From contig NC_081823.1 of NCBI RefSeq assembly GCF_030704535.1, positions 9,203,001 through 9,267,000 of the forward strand: a DNA stretch of 64,000 nt, written 5' to 3'. A model generated the notes under the pieces. The model made no database searches. It was not told where the DNA came from and saw nothing but the letters and a program-made list of their open reading frames with translations. Every line of letters starts with the position of its first letter. Position 1 is the first letter of the stretch. This document shows positions 36,460 to 48,691 of the stretch, in pieces. Source of the DNA: Vitis vinifera. Lineage: Eukaryota > Streptophyta > Magnoliopsida > Vitales > Vitaceae. The position numbers were made by a program, and so were the translations under genes.

Positions 36460-36840
36460 GATTAAAAGTATGTTTGGTAATTGTTTTTAATAACATAGTT
36501 TTTTAAAACTAAAAAAATAAGAAAATCATTTGAAAAACCACTTTTTGTTTTTTAGTTTTAAAAATAGAAAATAATGATAGTTTCAAGAAATATTTTTTAG
36601 TTGTTTTTATTTATTTTTTAAAAATTATTTTTAAAAATAATTATATAGATAAAATGATTAAAAATAAATATTAAATATAAAAAATATATTTAAAAATATT
36701 AAAATATGTTAAAAACATTTTAATTTAGCAAATGAACTTTTGTTTTTTAAAACATCAAAGTATTATTTTAAAAAATTGTTTTTAAAGAACAATTTTTTAA
36801 AATCGGTGTTGAAAACAGTTATGAAACCAGAAAGAAGTGC
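36460..36840. repeat. AT-rich dispersed repeat, copy A
   Basis: Starts near GTATGTTTGGTAATTGTTTT and contains TTTTTAGTTGTTTTTATTTA and a run of TTTAAAAATATT-type motifs. A diverged relative is at 46640-47040. Probably an old MITE family, but the ends are not clear enough to classify. Confidence 0.45.
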
Positions 36841-36863
36841 AATGAGGGAATGTGGAGTAAGCG

Positions 36864-36885
36864 TTATTATTATTATTATTATTTT
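36864..36885. repeat. (TTA)n microsatellite
   Basis: About seven TTA units next to the AT-rich repeat. Confidence 0.8.
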
Positions 36886-37856
36886 AATAAAAAAATCATC
36901 GATTAATCATAGATAAATTCTTTGTACCTTCATTTTTCTTGAAAAAAAAACAAACAATGCAAATGAAATAGAATTTAAATTTTTTTTTGGATATAATATA
37001 TTTTTTATTTTTATTTTTAAAATAGAAAATAGTAATTATTTTTAATTGATGGGACTTACCAGTCCAATCGGGACCGGCATCACGGAAATCTGGACCTCAA
37101 ACTCATGAAATGAGTTAGACACCATCAGACTACATCTAATTTATTATTTCATAGGACAAACCAAAAAAAAAAAATTATTTGCTAAAATTTTTATAATATT
37201 AAATAAAAATAATATAATTTTTTTAAATTATAAAATTAGTTAAAATTAAATAATTATTTTTTCTTTTATTTTTAATATATTTATATTTAAATATTATACA
37301 TATTTTATTTAATAAAATTTAAAATATTAATACATTTATATATAAAATAAAAATTAAATATTATTGATTTTTAATTTATTTATATATATTACAATTTTTT
37401 TATAATTATTTTTTATTTTAATAAGAAATAATTATATATTTATGATATCATGAATCGTGAATCGGTGGGTGAACCCGAAAACAAAAAAAAAAGGACCTTT
37501 ATTTATTAAATTTCTTTTGTTTGAGTTAATTGAAATTCATAATATTTCCGTGAAAGAGAAGAAAAAAAAAAAGAAAACAGATACATAACCGTTTACCGAT
37601 TAGATCAGTAGAATTTTATTGAGAGAATTTTTCTTGGGGAAAGTTTACAGGGAAACAATGGGATGAAGGTGTGTTCTCGGACAGACCAAAACGATGCGTT
37701 TTAGGGTTGGGACGCTGGTACTCGAGTAAAGCCTGTAAGGGAACCGTTTGGAATAGTCTCGATTCTCAGTTCCACTGTTTGGTAGCTGAGAAAATTAGTA
37801 GCATTGCATTTTCACTCCCAAAATCCTAGTAGCGTTTTTTTGTTGCTGAGAAAACA

Positions 37857-40800
37857 ATGGAGAAAATGCAATCGTGGTTTTCACCTAGCGGCAGTGAGGA
37901 TCTGCAGAAAGCCTCATCGTCCTCGTCGTCTTCTCTCTTGGCTCAGTGGAACTCGTACGCTGCAGAGTCCAGATCCTCCGAAGAAGAGGGTTCTCTCGGC
38001 ATGGGCATGGGCTTCGATCTCGAATCTGCTGTTAGGTCCGCCAACGACACGGTCACCGGCACTTTCAGCGTGTAAATGCTCTTAATTCTCAAATTTATGA
38101 ATTTTCATTTTATTAAGCTATTTTTGGTTCATTCGATTCAATATACTCATTTCATGAGCTGATTTGGGCTTGAAAACTTTAATTTATGCATTCTTGGGGT
38201 AAGTTTGTTGAAAAATGGATTTAATATCACCCACCCAATAGGAAAAAAGTTGAAATAACAAAATTCAGGTGCATTCGGATGGTTTACGATCATAATTTAG
38301 GGTCATAATGGAAAACTGCAATTAGCAGCTTAATTTTGAGATGTTAATATTTCATGAAATGTTAGAACTGATCTCGTTCTATCTCTGGCGGTAAATGATC
38401 TGGGACAACCAGCGTAAGTTTTTTTATTTATTTTTATTTTTGGCGTCAAGTGCATGGAAAATATGCGAAATTCGAATCGGAAGGTGCAGATTTGGAGATC
38501 TTTTACGGAAAAGGTGATTTTAGTTTAGGGTAAGGTGAAATGAGACAGTTGATGTGATAATCAAGGCTGATTTGTTGGAATGCTAAATGCATAATTTTGA
38601 AGCCGAGAGCAATTAGTTGGGGCACTGCATGCAGAATCTTAGGGTATTTTGAAAGTTCTTTATGCTAGGTTCTTGTTAAAATCATTGAAGTGGAGTTGTT
38701 GTTGCCACTTGTTGCAATGCAGAATGGGCAGGGATTAACTTTTTTCCAATCGACTATAGTTCACTGTGCTTCCATTCCTCTGTTATGGGAAGTAAAGAAC
38801 AAGTTTTTAAATCTAGAGTGGAATTAAGTGTAGAACAACTGCTTATATTGCTTGTGAATTGTCATACAATCATCATTTGGAGCTTCTTTATAGGAGTTTG
38901 GGTTTGTCTTTAAAAAGGCTAGAGAGATTTTGGTTGTCATCAGCTAGCAGTTTATGTTGCCAATAAACATCAATTAGGAGACATAAATCAATTGGGGCTG
39001 TTTGTTGTCTTATTCTCAATTACTATGAAGATTGCTTCTCCCTTTGTCAACTCAAGAAATCAATGGTGTGATGTCTTACCAAAGCTTTGGGTGGGCCAGT
39101 TTCTAGTGGTTTCTTTCATAAAATGGCAAATACTCACAAAAGGAGGAATACTCTAGCTAAGGGAAGAATTAATGGGGTGTGTTTAACAGAGGAGACCGAG
39201 ATTAAGGTGGGAATTGCCAAGGTTTTCCAGACTCTTTTCTTGGTGCCAAAGAAAGGAGGGGTTGAAGATCTTAAAGATTTTAGGCCTATAAGTTTGGTGG
39301 GTAGCCTTTATAAGTTATTGGTTAAGGTGTTAGCTAATAGTCTTAAAAAGGTAGTGAGCGAAGCGGTCTCAAAATTTTAGAATGCCTTTGTGGAGGGTAG
39401 GTAAATTCTTGTTGCTGTGCTTGACTCGACGTGGAAAGGTAACTAGCCCGAGGTGCTCTGTAAGCTTGATATTGAGAAGGCGTTTACGTTAATTGAGACT
39501 TTTTGATTGCGATTTTGAACAAGATGAGATTTGGGCAGAGGTGGATTGGTTAGATTAGTTGGTGCTTTTCTTCACCAAAGTTCTCTATTATTGTGAATGA
39601 CATCTCTTTTGAGTTTTTTCAAAGCTCCAGGGGATTGAGTAGGGGGACCCACTTTCATTGTACTTGTTTGTTTGAGCCATGGAGGCGCTCAGTTGCCTTC
39701 TTGAGAGGGTTGGGGAGGGTGGTTTTTTGTTATTTGTTGTTTGTCGTTGACACTTTGGTGTTTTGTGAGGCCTCTCTTACCCAAATGACCTATTTAAGTT
39801 AGGTACTTATGTGGTTTGAGGTCATTTCGGGTTTGAAAATTAACCTTATCAAGTGTGAACTCATTCCAATTGGGTGGGTGGAGAACTTGGAGGAGTTGGC
39901 CTTTGAGTTAGGCTGCAAAGTGGGCATGCTTTTGACTTCCCAGTTGGGCCTTCCTCTAGGTGCCCCTCATAATTCCTTGGCTGCTTGGGATTGAGTGGAA
40001 GAGAGGTTTCGTAAGAAATTGACAATGTGGAAACAACAATATATTTCCAAAGAGGGAAGACTAATATTGATTAGGAATACTTTGTCTAGTTTGTTGATTT
40101 ACTATATGTCTTTGTTTTGGATCTCGAGGATAGTGAGATTAAGGTTGGGACAAATTCAAAGGGACTTTCTCTAGGGAGGAGGGACCTTAGAGAGAAAACC
40201 TCATTTAGTGAAGCGGGCTACTGTTTGTTCAAACAAGAGGAAAAAGGGGTGTTGTTCTAAGGAAGCTAGTGATGGCAATGGTATTGGGTTATGGAAGGCC
40301 ATATGAAAATTGTGGGAGGTGGTTAATTGTAGAATATCCTTCTTTGTGGGCAATGGGAGAAGAGTAAAGTTTTGGAAGAATAATTGGTGTGATGATGAAC
40401 CTTTAAGTGTTTCTTTTTCCTCCTTATTTGCCTTAGCTAGTTCAAAGGAGGCTGGGGTGTCATTTTAATGGAAGAGGTGCTTAGACTCCTACTTTCTCTA
40501 GGCATCTAAACAATTGGGAGATTGAGGTTGTGGAGCGCTTCTTGGCAAGGGTACAAGAGAAGGTGGTAGTTGAGAGTGGAGAGGATAAGGTGTGCTAGTT
40601 GGAGATAGAGTGGGACTTTCTTCGTCAAGTCCCTTTACTCTAGCCTAAAGGTAGGGAGATTAGAGTGTTCTCAATAGGTATTGTGTGGAATGCTTGGGTT
40701 CCACCTAAGGTGAGCTTTTTCTCTTGGGAGGCGACTTGGGGAAAAATTGACTCTTGATTAGCTACAATTGAGAGGTTGGTCATTATCCAATAGATGTTTT

Positions 40801-41465
40801 TTGTGTCACACTCAAAAGGAGTCTATTGACCACATCCTTTTGCATTGTATCAATGTGAGGGTGTTGTGACAACTTTTGTTCTCTTCTTTTGGTATTTCAT
40901 GGGTGATTCGCTCCTCTATCAGAGAAACTCTATTAGGTTGGCATGACTATTTTTTTGGAAGGAAGCGGAAAAAAGTTTGGGGAGTAGCTCCCTTATGCTT
41001 TTTTTTTTTGATAATTTGGAAAGAGAGAAACAAAAGATTGTTTTGGAATGTAGAGCTCTCTAATCAAAGATTGAAAGTCTTGTTTCTGTGTAGCTTGTTT
41101 TCTTGGTCCAAACTATTTATAAGAGAAAGATCGATGTCCTTATTTGATTTTATTGATTGGTTGGGTTCAGTTTGAGGGAGGGAGTGGTTTTTTGTTTTCT
41201 CGATCCTTTTTTTGGTACTTTTTTCCGGCTGTTGTATACATTGTGTATACTTTAATGCGCCCCTTTTTGGTGCTTTTCAATACTATTGCTATTTATCTAT
41301 TAAAAAAAGAAAAAGAAAAACCATGGATGATGCACACATAATTTAGGTTGGGCTGGTGTTGAAATAATGTAGTATAGGCAGTATGTGTAGCTTGGTATTT
41401 TCATTTTACAATGAAATACTACTGATGGGAATGATGAACTCAATCTCTCATCATCATCATCGTCA

Positions 41466-41522
<57 letters not shown>

Positions 41523-44374
41523 ATCTCTTATGATATTGAACATCACTTTGATAAAATCTGTGCTTGAATTACAGTATGAAATCTGCTTTCCATTTAACCG
41601 CAGAACAAAGCACGCTGAATTATAATTTTGCATATAATTTGGTATCAATTTTTTTGTCAAAATTTCCTTTCTACTTGATTTACACTTTTTATTTTTTATT
41701 TTTTATTGAGGAAACAAGCATTGTAATTATAAAGCAATATATATTTTTTTTTGATAAATAAGAGAATATGTTAAAAGCGCAACTAACACACGAGAGTACA
41801 CATGATGTATACAGTGAGCACCAAGAGGGAAAACAAAAGCCTACTCCCTTACTTGACAAGAACTGAACCAATCTACAAAATCATTTAAAGACGTAGTGCT
41901 TCCATCTATGTACACTTGAATCCACAGAGATAGATTGTTAAGGAAAGAGCTTTTGAGTCTTTGATCTGATGTCTCATAATTATAAAGCAATATGGTTGTC
42001 AAAGAAGTAAGATAGTGGCAAGAAAATCTGGTATTTGAATGGTTTGCTTACTAGCTGCAAGTGAAGAATTTCGGCAGGATATTTAAGGGACAGTGTATTA
42101 TTAATGTTTTAGTGTTGGCAATTTGATGACTTTGTATATGTGTTAGTGTTTGTCCCCTCTCACTCAAAATAAAGGAAGTATGTGATGAAATTTCAAACCA
42201 ATAGGGGTTAAATTTATTTAGCCAAAACCTTAGGAGAGGTGAATGAAATTAACCCTTTTGAAACATTAATCTAAATTGTTTTATGATTTTCAGCATGTTG
42301 TTTTTGCTTCTACTGGTGATGAACACTTAATTGTGAATCTGTTCTGATAGCTACTCTTATAGCAAACTTGAGTGAGGAAAAAGTTGATGATCATGTTGAG
42401 AATGCATCTCATGCTAAAACTTATTTGTAGGGTGAATTATCTTTTAATTCAGCCGCTGAATCACTGTATGGTGAATGCTTGAAAATGAAAATTGAGAAAG
42501 TCAACTGGGAAGTGATTCACACAAATCTGAATGAAGAAATAGAAAATTTGGTAGTGAAAGAACTTCCTTGTGGGACTAAGTACCATTCTTAGGAAAAGAG
42601 CATGCATTGCTATTGAAGGGTGTAAATGGTTTGAAATTGACCTTGTTACTTACAGGAGTCAGTCGAGTGGTTTAAGTGAGTCCTTATATCCTAGTACCAT
42701 GAAATTAGAGACCTTGCTTAGTTCAAGTTGTTCTTCTCATGATAAGAGAGCTGTAGGATACGTAGATGAAAAATTCATCCCTACTAACTCCAAATATGTA
42801 TTTGTCAAAGTTGGTGAGAATGAGTCTCTTAGTAGCTCTAAATTTCAAGCCAATTCATCTCAGCCTCAAACTAGGAAGCAGAAGTGTCATTGCTGCTCTA
42901 AGATTGGGCATGAAGCTAAAAATTGTCATAGGAAGATGGTGGACCAAAGAGATGAATTTGACCCTAATTGGTTGCATTCTTCAAGGCTATCAAGGATCAC
43001 TCCATAGCAAACAGAACAAGATCCTGAACATATTTTATATACAAAGATTCAATCTTTTTCATCTAAAAGCTGTATTTGCTGAAGGGCTGACACATTTATG
43101 ATGTTGACAACAATCTTTCTGATATGACTTTAATAATCAACCATAGATTGCTTACCAGTCCTCCATAATTTTGGTTCCCAAAAGTTTCTCGATCAATTTT
43201 ATGTTCCATGCTTGTGGGTGCATAGGCCTTTGGATGTGTGCGCTAGGACCAGGTATATGATTTGGTTTTCTGATGTTTTCTTTTCAGATTATTTTTTGAA
43301 ATAAAAACCATTACTTTTCTATATTTCATTTCCTACTAATAGATTCCGTGGGTTAGTAGGGAAAATCAAACTCAAAAGATCATGATAAACATTTTCTTTG
43401 GTGGAATGTGATCACTAGTCCTTTGTACGGTTGGTTAAATGATTTATTCTTAACTTGATATTGTTTTCTCTATTTATTCATGTGCTTGCTTTATTTGGTA
43501 CCTGTTCAGGGTTTCAAAAGGAGTGAGAGATTTACCTGGGAACATCCAGTCTGCCACTAGTAATGTCCCTTCAGGAAGATCTCTTATGTATTTTGGTATA
43601 CTCCTGGCAACTGGGGTGTTCTTTGTTTTCATCGCATTTACCATGTTCCTTCCAGTCATGGTGCTGATGCCTCAGAAATTTGCTTTATGCTTTACCATTG
43701 GATGCTCCTTTATCATTGGGTCATTCTTTGCACTGAAGGGTCCAAAGAATCAGCTAGCTCACATGTCAACAAAAGAGGTCTATCATCTAGATTTTAGATA
43801 TACATTTTTGAAACTACATGTTTTTTCAGTGAGATAGACAATATAGAATTTGATTTCCATGTCTAACTGTTTCTTCTCGTTTTTTTGTCTGTTTTCTTTC
43901 ACATTATTTCTGCAGAGACTTCCTTTCACATTGGGATTTATAGGCAGTATGGTTGGTACAATTTATGTATCCATGGTGCTTCACAGCTACATTCTCTCTG
44001 TGCTTTTCTCTGTGTTACAGGTATCAGATTTCATGCTTCCAATATACCTTTTTCAGTCTTTTTGAAGCTTGGGATCTTGCTTTTCTTTAGTTACTGCATC
44101 TCTTTGTATGCAATTGAAAATTATTTTCTGACCATTGATTTTCTTGAAAGTAGTTATACAAAACTGCCTTGAATTTATATAAATCTCTTAACAATTTCAA
44201 GAGAGGGAAAACAGTAAATTTTCCCGTCTAATGTTGATATTGCTGTTTCATCAATTCCTTTAGGTTCTTGCATTGGCATACTATGCCATCTCCTACTTTC
44301 CTGGTGGATCTGCAGGGCTGAAATTCCTTTCATCGGCTTTGACCTCTTCAATACTGAAATGTTTTGGCAGGTGA
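37857..44374 (+). CDS. SFT2/Got1-type vesicle transport membrane protein
   Basis: Four exons join in frame: 37857-38071, 43510-43777, 43916-44020 and 44264-44374 (TGA), giving 232 residues. Exon 1 is a soluble, serine-rich cytosolic tail with acidic patches. Exons 2-4 encode the SFT2 domain with four hydrophobic segments, including YFGILLATGVFFVFIAFTMF and FTLGFIGSMVGTIYVSMVLH. The segment KGPKNQLAHMSTKERLPF between membrane spans and the tail SSILKCFGR are strongly conserved in plant homologues as I recall them. SFT2 proteins act in docking and fusion of endosome-derived vesicles with the Golgi in yeast; the plant role is inferred. The start codon has an ACAATGG context. Intron 1 is 5.4 kb and carries a LINE and a gag fragment. 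From memory, Arabidopsis homologues are AT4G26550 and AT5G56020. Confidence 0.93.
39050..41320 (+). mobile_element. 5'-truncated, decayed L1-type LINE in SFT2 intron 1
   Basis: Same strand as the gene. The first piece has NTHKRRNTLAKGRINGV, then LVPKKGGVEDLKDFRPISLV and LVKVLANSLKKVVSEAVSKF of the reverse transcriptase. Later pieces have LKINLIKCELIPIGWV with LGLPLGAPHNSL, then a segment reading FFVGNGRRVKFWKNNW, and a zf-RVT-like CHTQKESIDHILLH. An A-rich tail (AAAAAAAGAAAAAGAAAAA) lies near 41300-41320. Many stops; the endonuclease and parts of RT, including the catalytic block, are missing. It is closely related to the LINE in the CBL intron. Confidence 0.85.
41471..41523. repeat. (TC)n microsatellite
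   Basis: Over 20 CT units with one or two interruptions, in SFT2 intron 1. A likely polymorphic marker. Confidence 0.85.
42350..43010 (+). pseudogene. retrotransposon gag fragment with zinc knuckle
   Basis: In SFT2 intron 1, a plus-strand reading stretch has KLETLLSSSCSSHDKRAVGY, which resembles the copia Gag linker that precedes the nucleocapsid, then KYVFVKVGENE, then a CCHC knuckle (CHCCSKIGHEAKNCHRK). The upstream part reads through stops and a frame change near 42580. No protease or pol follows, so it is an isolated gag piece. The alternative, a host CCHC protein, is unlikely given the stops. Confidence 0.6.
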
Positions 44375-46639
44375 CCATGATGTGTGTGTGCATAAATTTT
44401 TCCTCGTAATTTTTTTTTTCTCTTAACTTTTGGATCTCCCTCTCGTAACTGAAAAATGGAATGACCTGAGATACACTGTTGCATAGCAGGCATAGTCATC
44501 TAAAATTTTCTGCACTTAGTGTTTGTCTGAAACTTGGTTCGGAAGGATACCTCTAATGTATCAAAAACTTTTCACGGTGAATGAACAATGAAATTAGATG
44601 GATTTCTGGCACAATATCTTACAGGCCTTGTTCTATTCAGCATCATTGGAAAACAAGGGGACTGAAATTGTTCATATTTTGAAGGAATGATGGTTAGGCT
44701 CTTAATTCCTGTATTTGGTGAGTATTGTTGAACACCCTTTACACGGAATCCAGAGCTTTTGAAGGGTTCAGTCGCATAAGATATAATCCATGATTAAACC
44801 CCTGGGTGGGCTATTCTTCTGTTTTTTCAAACTCGTCTATGTGGTGGCGTTTATATGTTAGTTGATCATTTATGAAGATGGCTCTAAAACTCAGCCAGAT
44901 GCTATAGGATTTCTCCCTCTCCCTTCAGATGGGTTGTGGAATGAACCTATAATAGTATTTTTATTTGAAGTGTTTTTAGTAGAAATGTTTTTAAGAAAAT
45001 CATGAGTATTTTTTTTGAAAACACAGTAAATTTTCAATTTTTTAAAAATGCTTTAAAAATGTTTTTGAATGCCTAAATGCTCGAAGTGTTTTCTAAAAGC
45101 ATTGTAAAACTAGCAATCTTGTATTGTCATATTTTGACTCAATTAGCTTGAAACCACAAACTCGAAATGAGCCCAAAAGTGCTTGGTAAAAGATTACAGA
45201 AGCATATAAGGAAAAAGTTTATGGCTAGTGAGAAAGCTCCTCTTTTGACCCTAGAGGGAACCATTTCTATCACCATGCTTCTCTGCATCTTTATTTCAGT
45301 CCAGAAAGACCCTGGACATGGTTCAGCTTTGCTAATTGCCGTCAGTGGCCACATGGTCCTGTGCCACTGCCACCACCACCATTCAAATGATGTAAAGGGG
45401 CCAAGCCCATAAGCCATGAGGTGAGCATGTTATTGACTCAGAAAATGAAGAATAGTCAGAGAATCTATTTGAAATGATGCCTAATTCCAACTCTTTACCT
45501 GCAGGACATACGTGTGGCTTTCAAGACACTAAATCCCAAGTGCAAAAGAGAGAAGCTTTGTCACAAAGAGAACAAAAGAGAGCCGTGGCTCATATATTTT
45601 TGACTCTTTGACATTGATGGGAATGGTTAGAAGCTGTGTTTTAAAAGCCTTTAGGCCAAAGAATTGAATATAATAAGCTTGGTTGCAAGGGCTTTTCCCC
45701 CACCTTCCACACATCACCTCCATTTTAAAAAGACCTAAGAGACCAGGACCCCGAAAATAAGGAGAGATTGGGACATCAGAATTGTCATAAGGGGGTAGTG
45801 ATATTAGATCCGACAAAGCCTTGTTCTTAATGGTTTTTTACAACAAAATTATTGAAAGCATGAGGGTCGTCCCCCCCATTAACTAAGACAAAAGAGATCA
45901 AAGTGAAGTGTTGAAAGATCTTTTGACATAATTTAATGGATCATGAGTAACAAAACAAAAGGGAAAGCCAAAACAATGTTAGAGATGATAAACTTACAAT
46001 GGAAATGTTTAAAGCTTCACTTAGATAATATAAGCTAAAAAAAATGGCCTGCCATATGTGACAAATCACAGTCAAATGAGATATATAGGTCATGTTTTGA
46101 CGGCCTATTACAATAAAGCAAAATGCATGGGTCAAATATTTTTGTGGTTGCTTTTTTTTTTTTTTTTTAAAGCATAGGAAAAACAAAGAAAATTTGAGGG
46201 GAAGGAAAGGAAAATATGAAAAAAAGATGAAAAAAAAGGAGTAGACTTTTGGATGGGTAGGTGTGAAGAGGTGGAAAAGAATATATTGGTTATTCCTTAT
46301 GTAAATTTTATTTTTAAATTAAGAAGAGAAATGAGTGGATACGTGGACACACCAAGTACATGCATTAAACAATAAAATATTTGTAATTCCCCATATTTTG
46401 GAAAAATAACATCTACTTATTGGAAATTGTGAATATAATATCAATTTGATAATTTTTACCCTTTCTTTTTTTGAAAAAAAAAGCTTAGATTTGAGATGGG
46501 AAAAAAATAAAAATAAAATCTGATATAGGGTATTGTTTTTTAAGATATATTTCATATTTATGAAATATGTTATTTTTCCAAACGTGTAACTTTTTTAATC
46601 AAATAAATACGAATTTTAATTTTGAGAAAAATAAATATT

Positions 46640-47040
46640 ATATTTGGAAACTGTTTTCAAGAAGGAATTTTTTTTTTTTTAAAAAAAGAGAAAACATGAA
46701 AATAAGTTTGACGGATGTAAAATAAGTTTTTGAGAATGGTTATGAAAATGATAATATATTTTAAATATTTTTAGTTGTTTTTCACTTATTTTCACAAAGA
46801 TATTTTGGAAAATTGTTATATAAATATGAGGAATGATTGAAAATAAAATATTACATATAATAGCTATTTTTTTTAAAAATATTTAAAAATATAAAAAACA
46901 AGTTCAAAACATTTTAAATTTAAAAAATATACGTTTATTTTAGAAAACGTTATAAAATAATTTTAAATAATTATTTTTTAGAACTATTTTAAAAAATATT
47001 ATCGGATAGACTCAAAGTTTTTATTCCTATTTTCATTTCT
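46640..47040. repeat. AT-rich dispersed repeat, copy B
   Basis: A diverged relative of 36460-36840, with a shared TTTTTAGTTGTTTTTC/TATTTA core and AAAAACATTTTAATTTA-like segments. Boundaries uncertain. Confidence 0.4.
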
Positions 47041-48241
47041 AACAAATAATTCAAACACGTTAAGGAATAAAAAATGAAATGTCTCAACCACGTTCTTGAA
47101 AATTAGTTAGTTTGATTTAAAAAGATTATTTTATAAACTATAAACTATACAAATACATAAATTGGAGAACAAAAATTCTTTTGGTTGGGCATGGACCCAA
47201 TGAATTTATTCGATGAGATTGCATTTTTAGGCGAAGACAAAGCTGGTTTTGGAAGCATCATGGTGTATTATTAGCCCAAAAAGGGATTGCCCATTGAAAA
47301 TGCCTGCTCGTGTGCCAAGTACCAAATGAGTAGCCAAAAGGTCCAATGGAGGTAGACCATTTTAGGGTCCACCTCTTTTTGTGGTATGCCTCTCCCCTCC
47401 ATTAGGACTTATCTCAACTAACTTTTATTTTTATATTTTTAGATAAGAGTTATCAACTAATGATTGATAATATCAGGCTCATACTTAATTCAATAGTAAT
47501 ATTAAAAATTAATTCTAGCAATTTGATTTTAAGTCAAATCCTTGGATAAATTTTAAAGTCAAAAGTATTTAAAATCATGTTAGATATGAACACTTGGATT
47601 TTACGAGTAGAATATAATTGTATAGACTAAAATCACGATTTTGGCAAGATGAATAGATCAGAGATTAATTGAATACTAAATATATCTATCGATATGTTCA
47701 ACCTATGGTAAGCCCAAATCGAAATCGAGTTGAGAACACCCACTCTAACAAAGCCAACACGAAATTAGGGTTCCCATGAGTTACCATGATTTTCATAGTT
47801 ATTAAATAAAACAATTATTTTAAAGCCTACACTATGGAAACCATATCATAGAATAAGATATTAAAATTTAAATATTTCAAAACACTAAAATATATTGTCA
47901 TTTGTCAATTTAATATAAATGATAATTAGAGATGACAATGAAGTGGGTTCATATTGGTACTAGTTTTGTTACATCCTTGATAAGACGGTTTGAATTTCTC
48001 TTTATTTTGTTTTGTTTCTCTATTTTTTTTTAAACCAAGATTGGTTCAGATTTAGGTTGCTCCTTCTTTCGTTCCATTTCACCCTAATTATATATAATTA
48101 AATAAAAATGATTTAATTCATTTTTTTATTTTCCCTTTTTTCACATATAAAATAAAATATACACCTATCAAAAAAATAAATTATAAAATGTATAATATTT
48201 ATTTATTTATGAACTATATTTATTTTTAATATAATTAAAAA

Positions 48242-48243
<2 letters not shown>

Positions 48244-48278
<35 letters not shown>
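48244..48278. repeat. (TA)n microsatellite
   Basis: The longest pure TA run in the window, about 17 units. Confidence 0.85.
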
Positions 48279-48280
<2 letters not shown>

Positions 48281-48584
48281 GGAGTAGAAATGGGAATAAA
48301 TTTAAATAGTAGGGTGAGGTAGAGATATGGATGATCCATTCTACTCTACAAATTCAAGGATAGTTTAACAATTAAACAAAAATGATAAACTCATTATTTA
48401 ATATAATTAAAAAGTGATAAACCTACAAGTTTAAGATTGATATTTTTCTAATCCAAACCCAACCCTAACTTGTTCAAACCTTGCCCACACAACCCAAACA
48501 ACCTCAGTTTGGGATTGGATTGGATGAGTGGTACCCATGGAGATTACAACCATAAGTCAAAATTACCTTTTCTACACCCATTGA

Positions 48585-48691
48585 ATGGCTTATCATGTAT
48601 CAATCCTTGAAAGGATTGATTAACAACAAAATCTCTATCACATGGCTTGTCATGTCTTAATCTTGGGAAAGATTGATTAAGATCAAAATCT
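48585..48691. repeat. two 50-bp repeats with internal hairpins, 57-bp period
   Basis: Units at 48585-48634 and 48642-48691 are about 80 percent alike, both starting ATGGCTT and ending CAAAATCT. Each holds a small inverted repeat (AATCCTT/AAGGATT in unit 1). No function is evident. Confidence 0.6.

Larger units (their letters stand above)
35383..37856. other. spacer between FKBP and SFT2 genes
   Basis: Holds the FKBP 3' UTR, a MITE at 35415-35540, non-coding DNA at 35600-36420, an AT-rich repeat at 36460-36840 resembling sequence at 46640-47040, an ATT microsatellite, very AT-rich DNA at 37160-37450, and the SFT2 promoter and leader. A telo-box-like TAGGGTT at 37702-37708 lies about 150 bases before the SFT2 ATG. 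Confidence 0.5.

Noticed and set aside
45139..45816. Two open stretches of 92 and 95 codons on the minus strand
   Set aside because: No domain, no clear start context, and composition like non-coding spacer.
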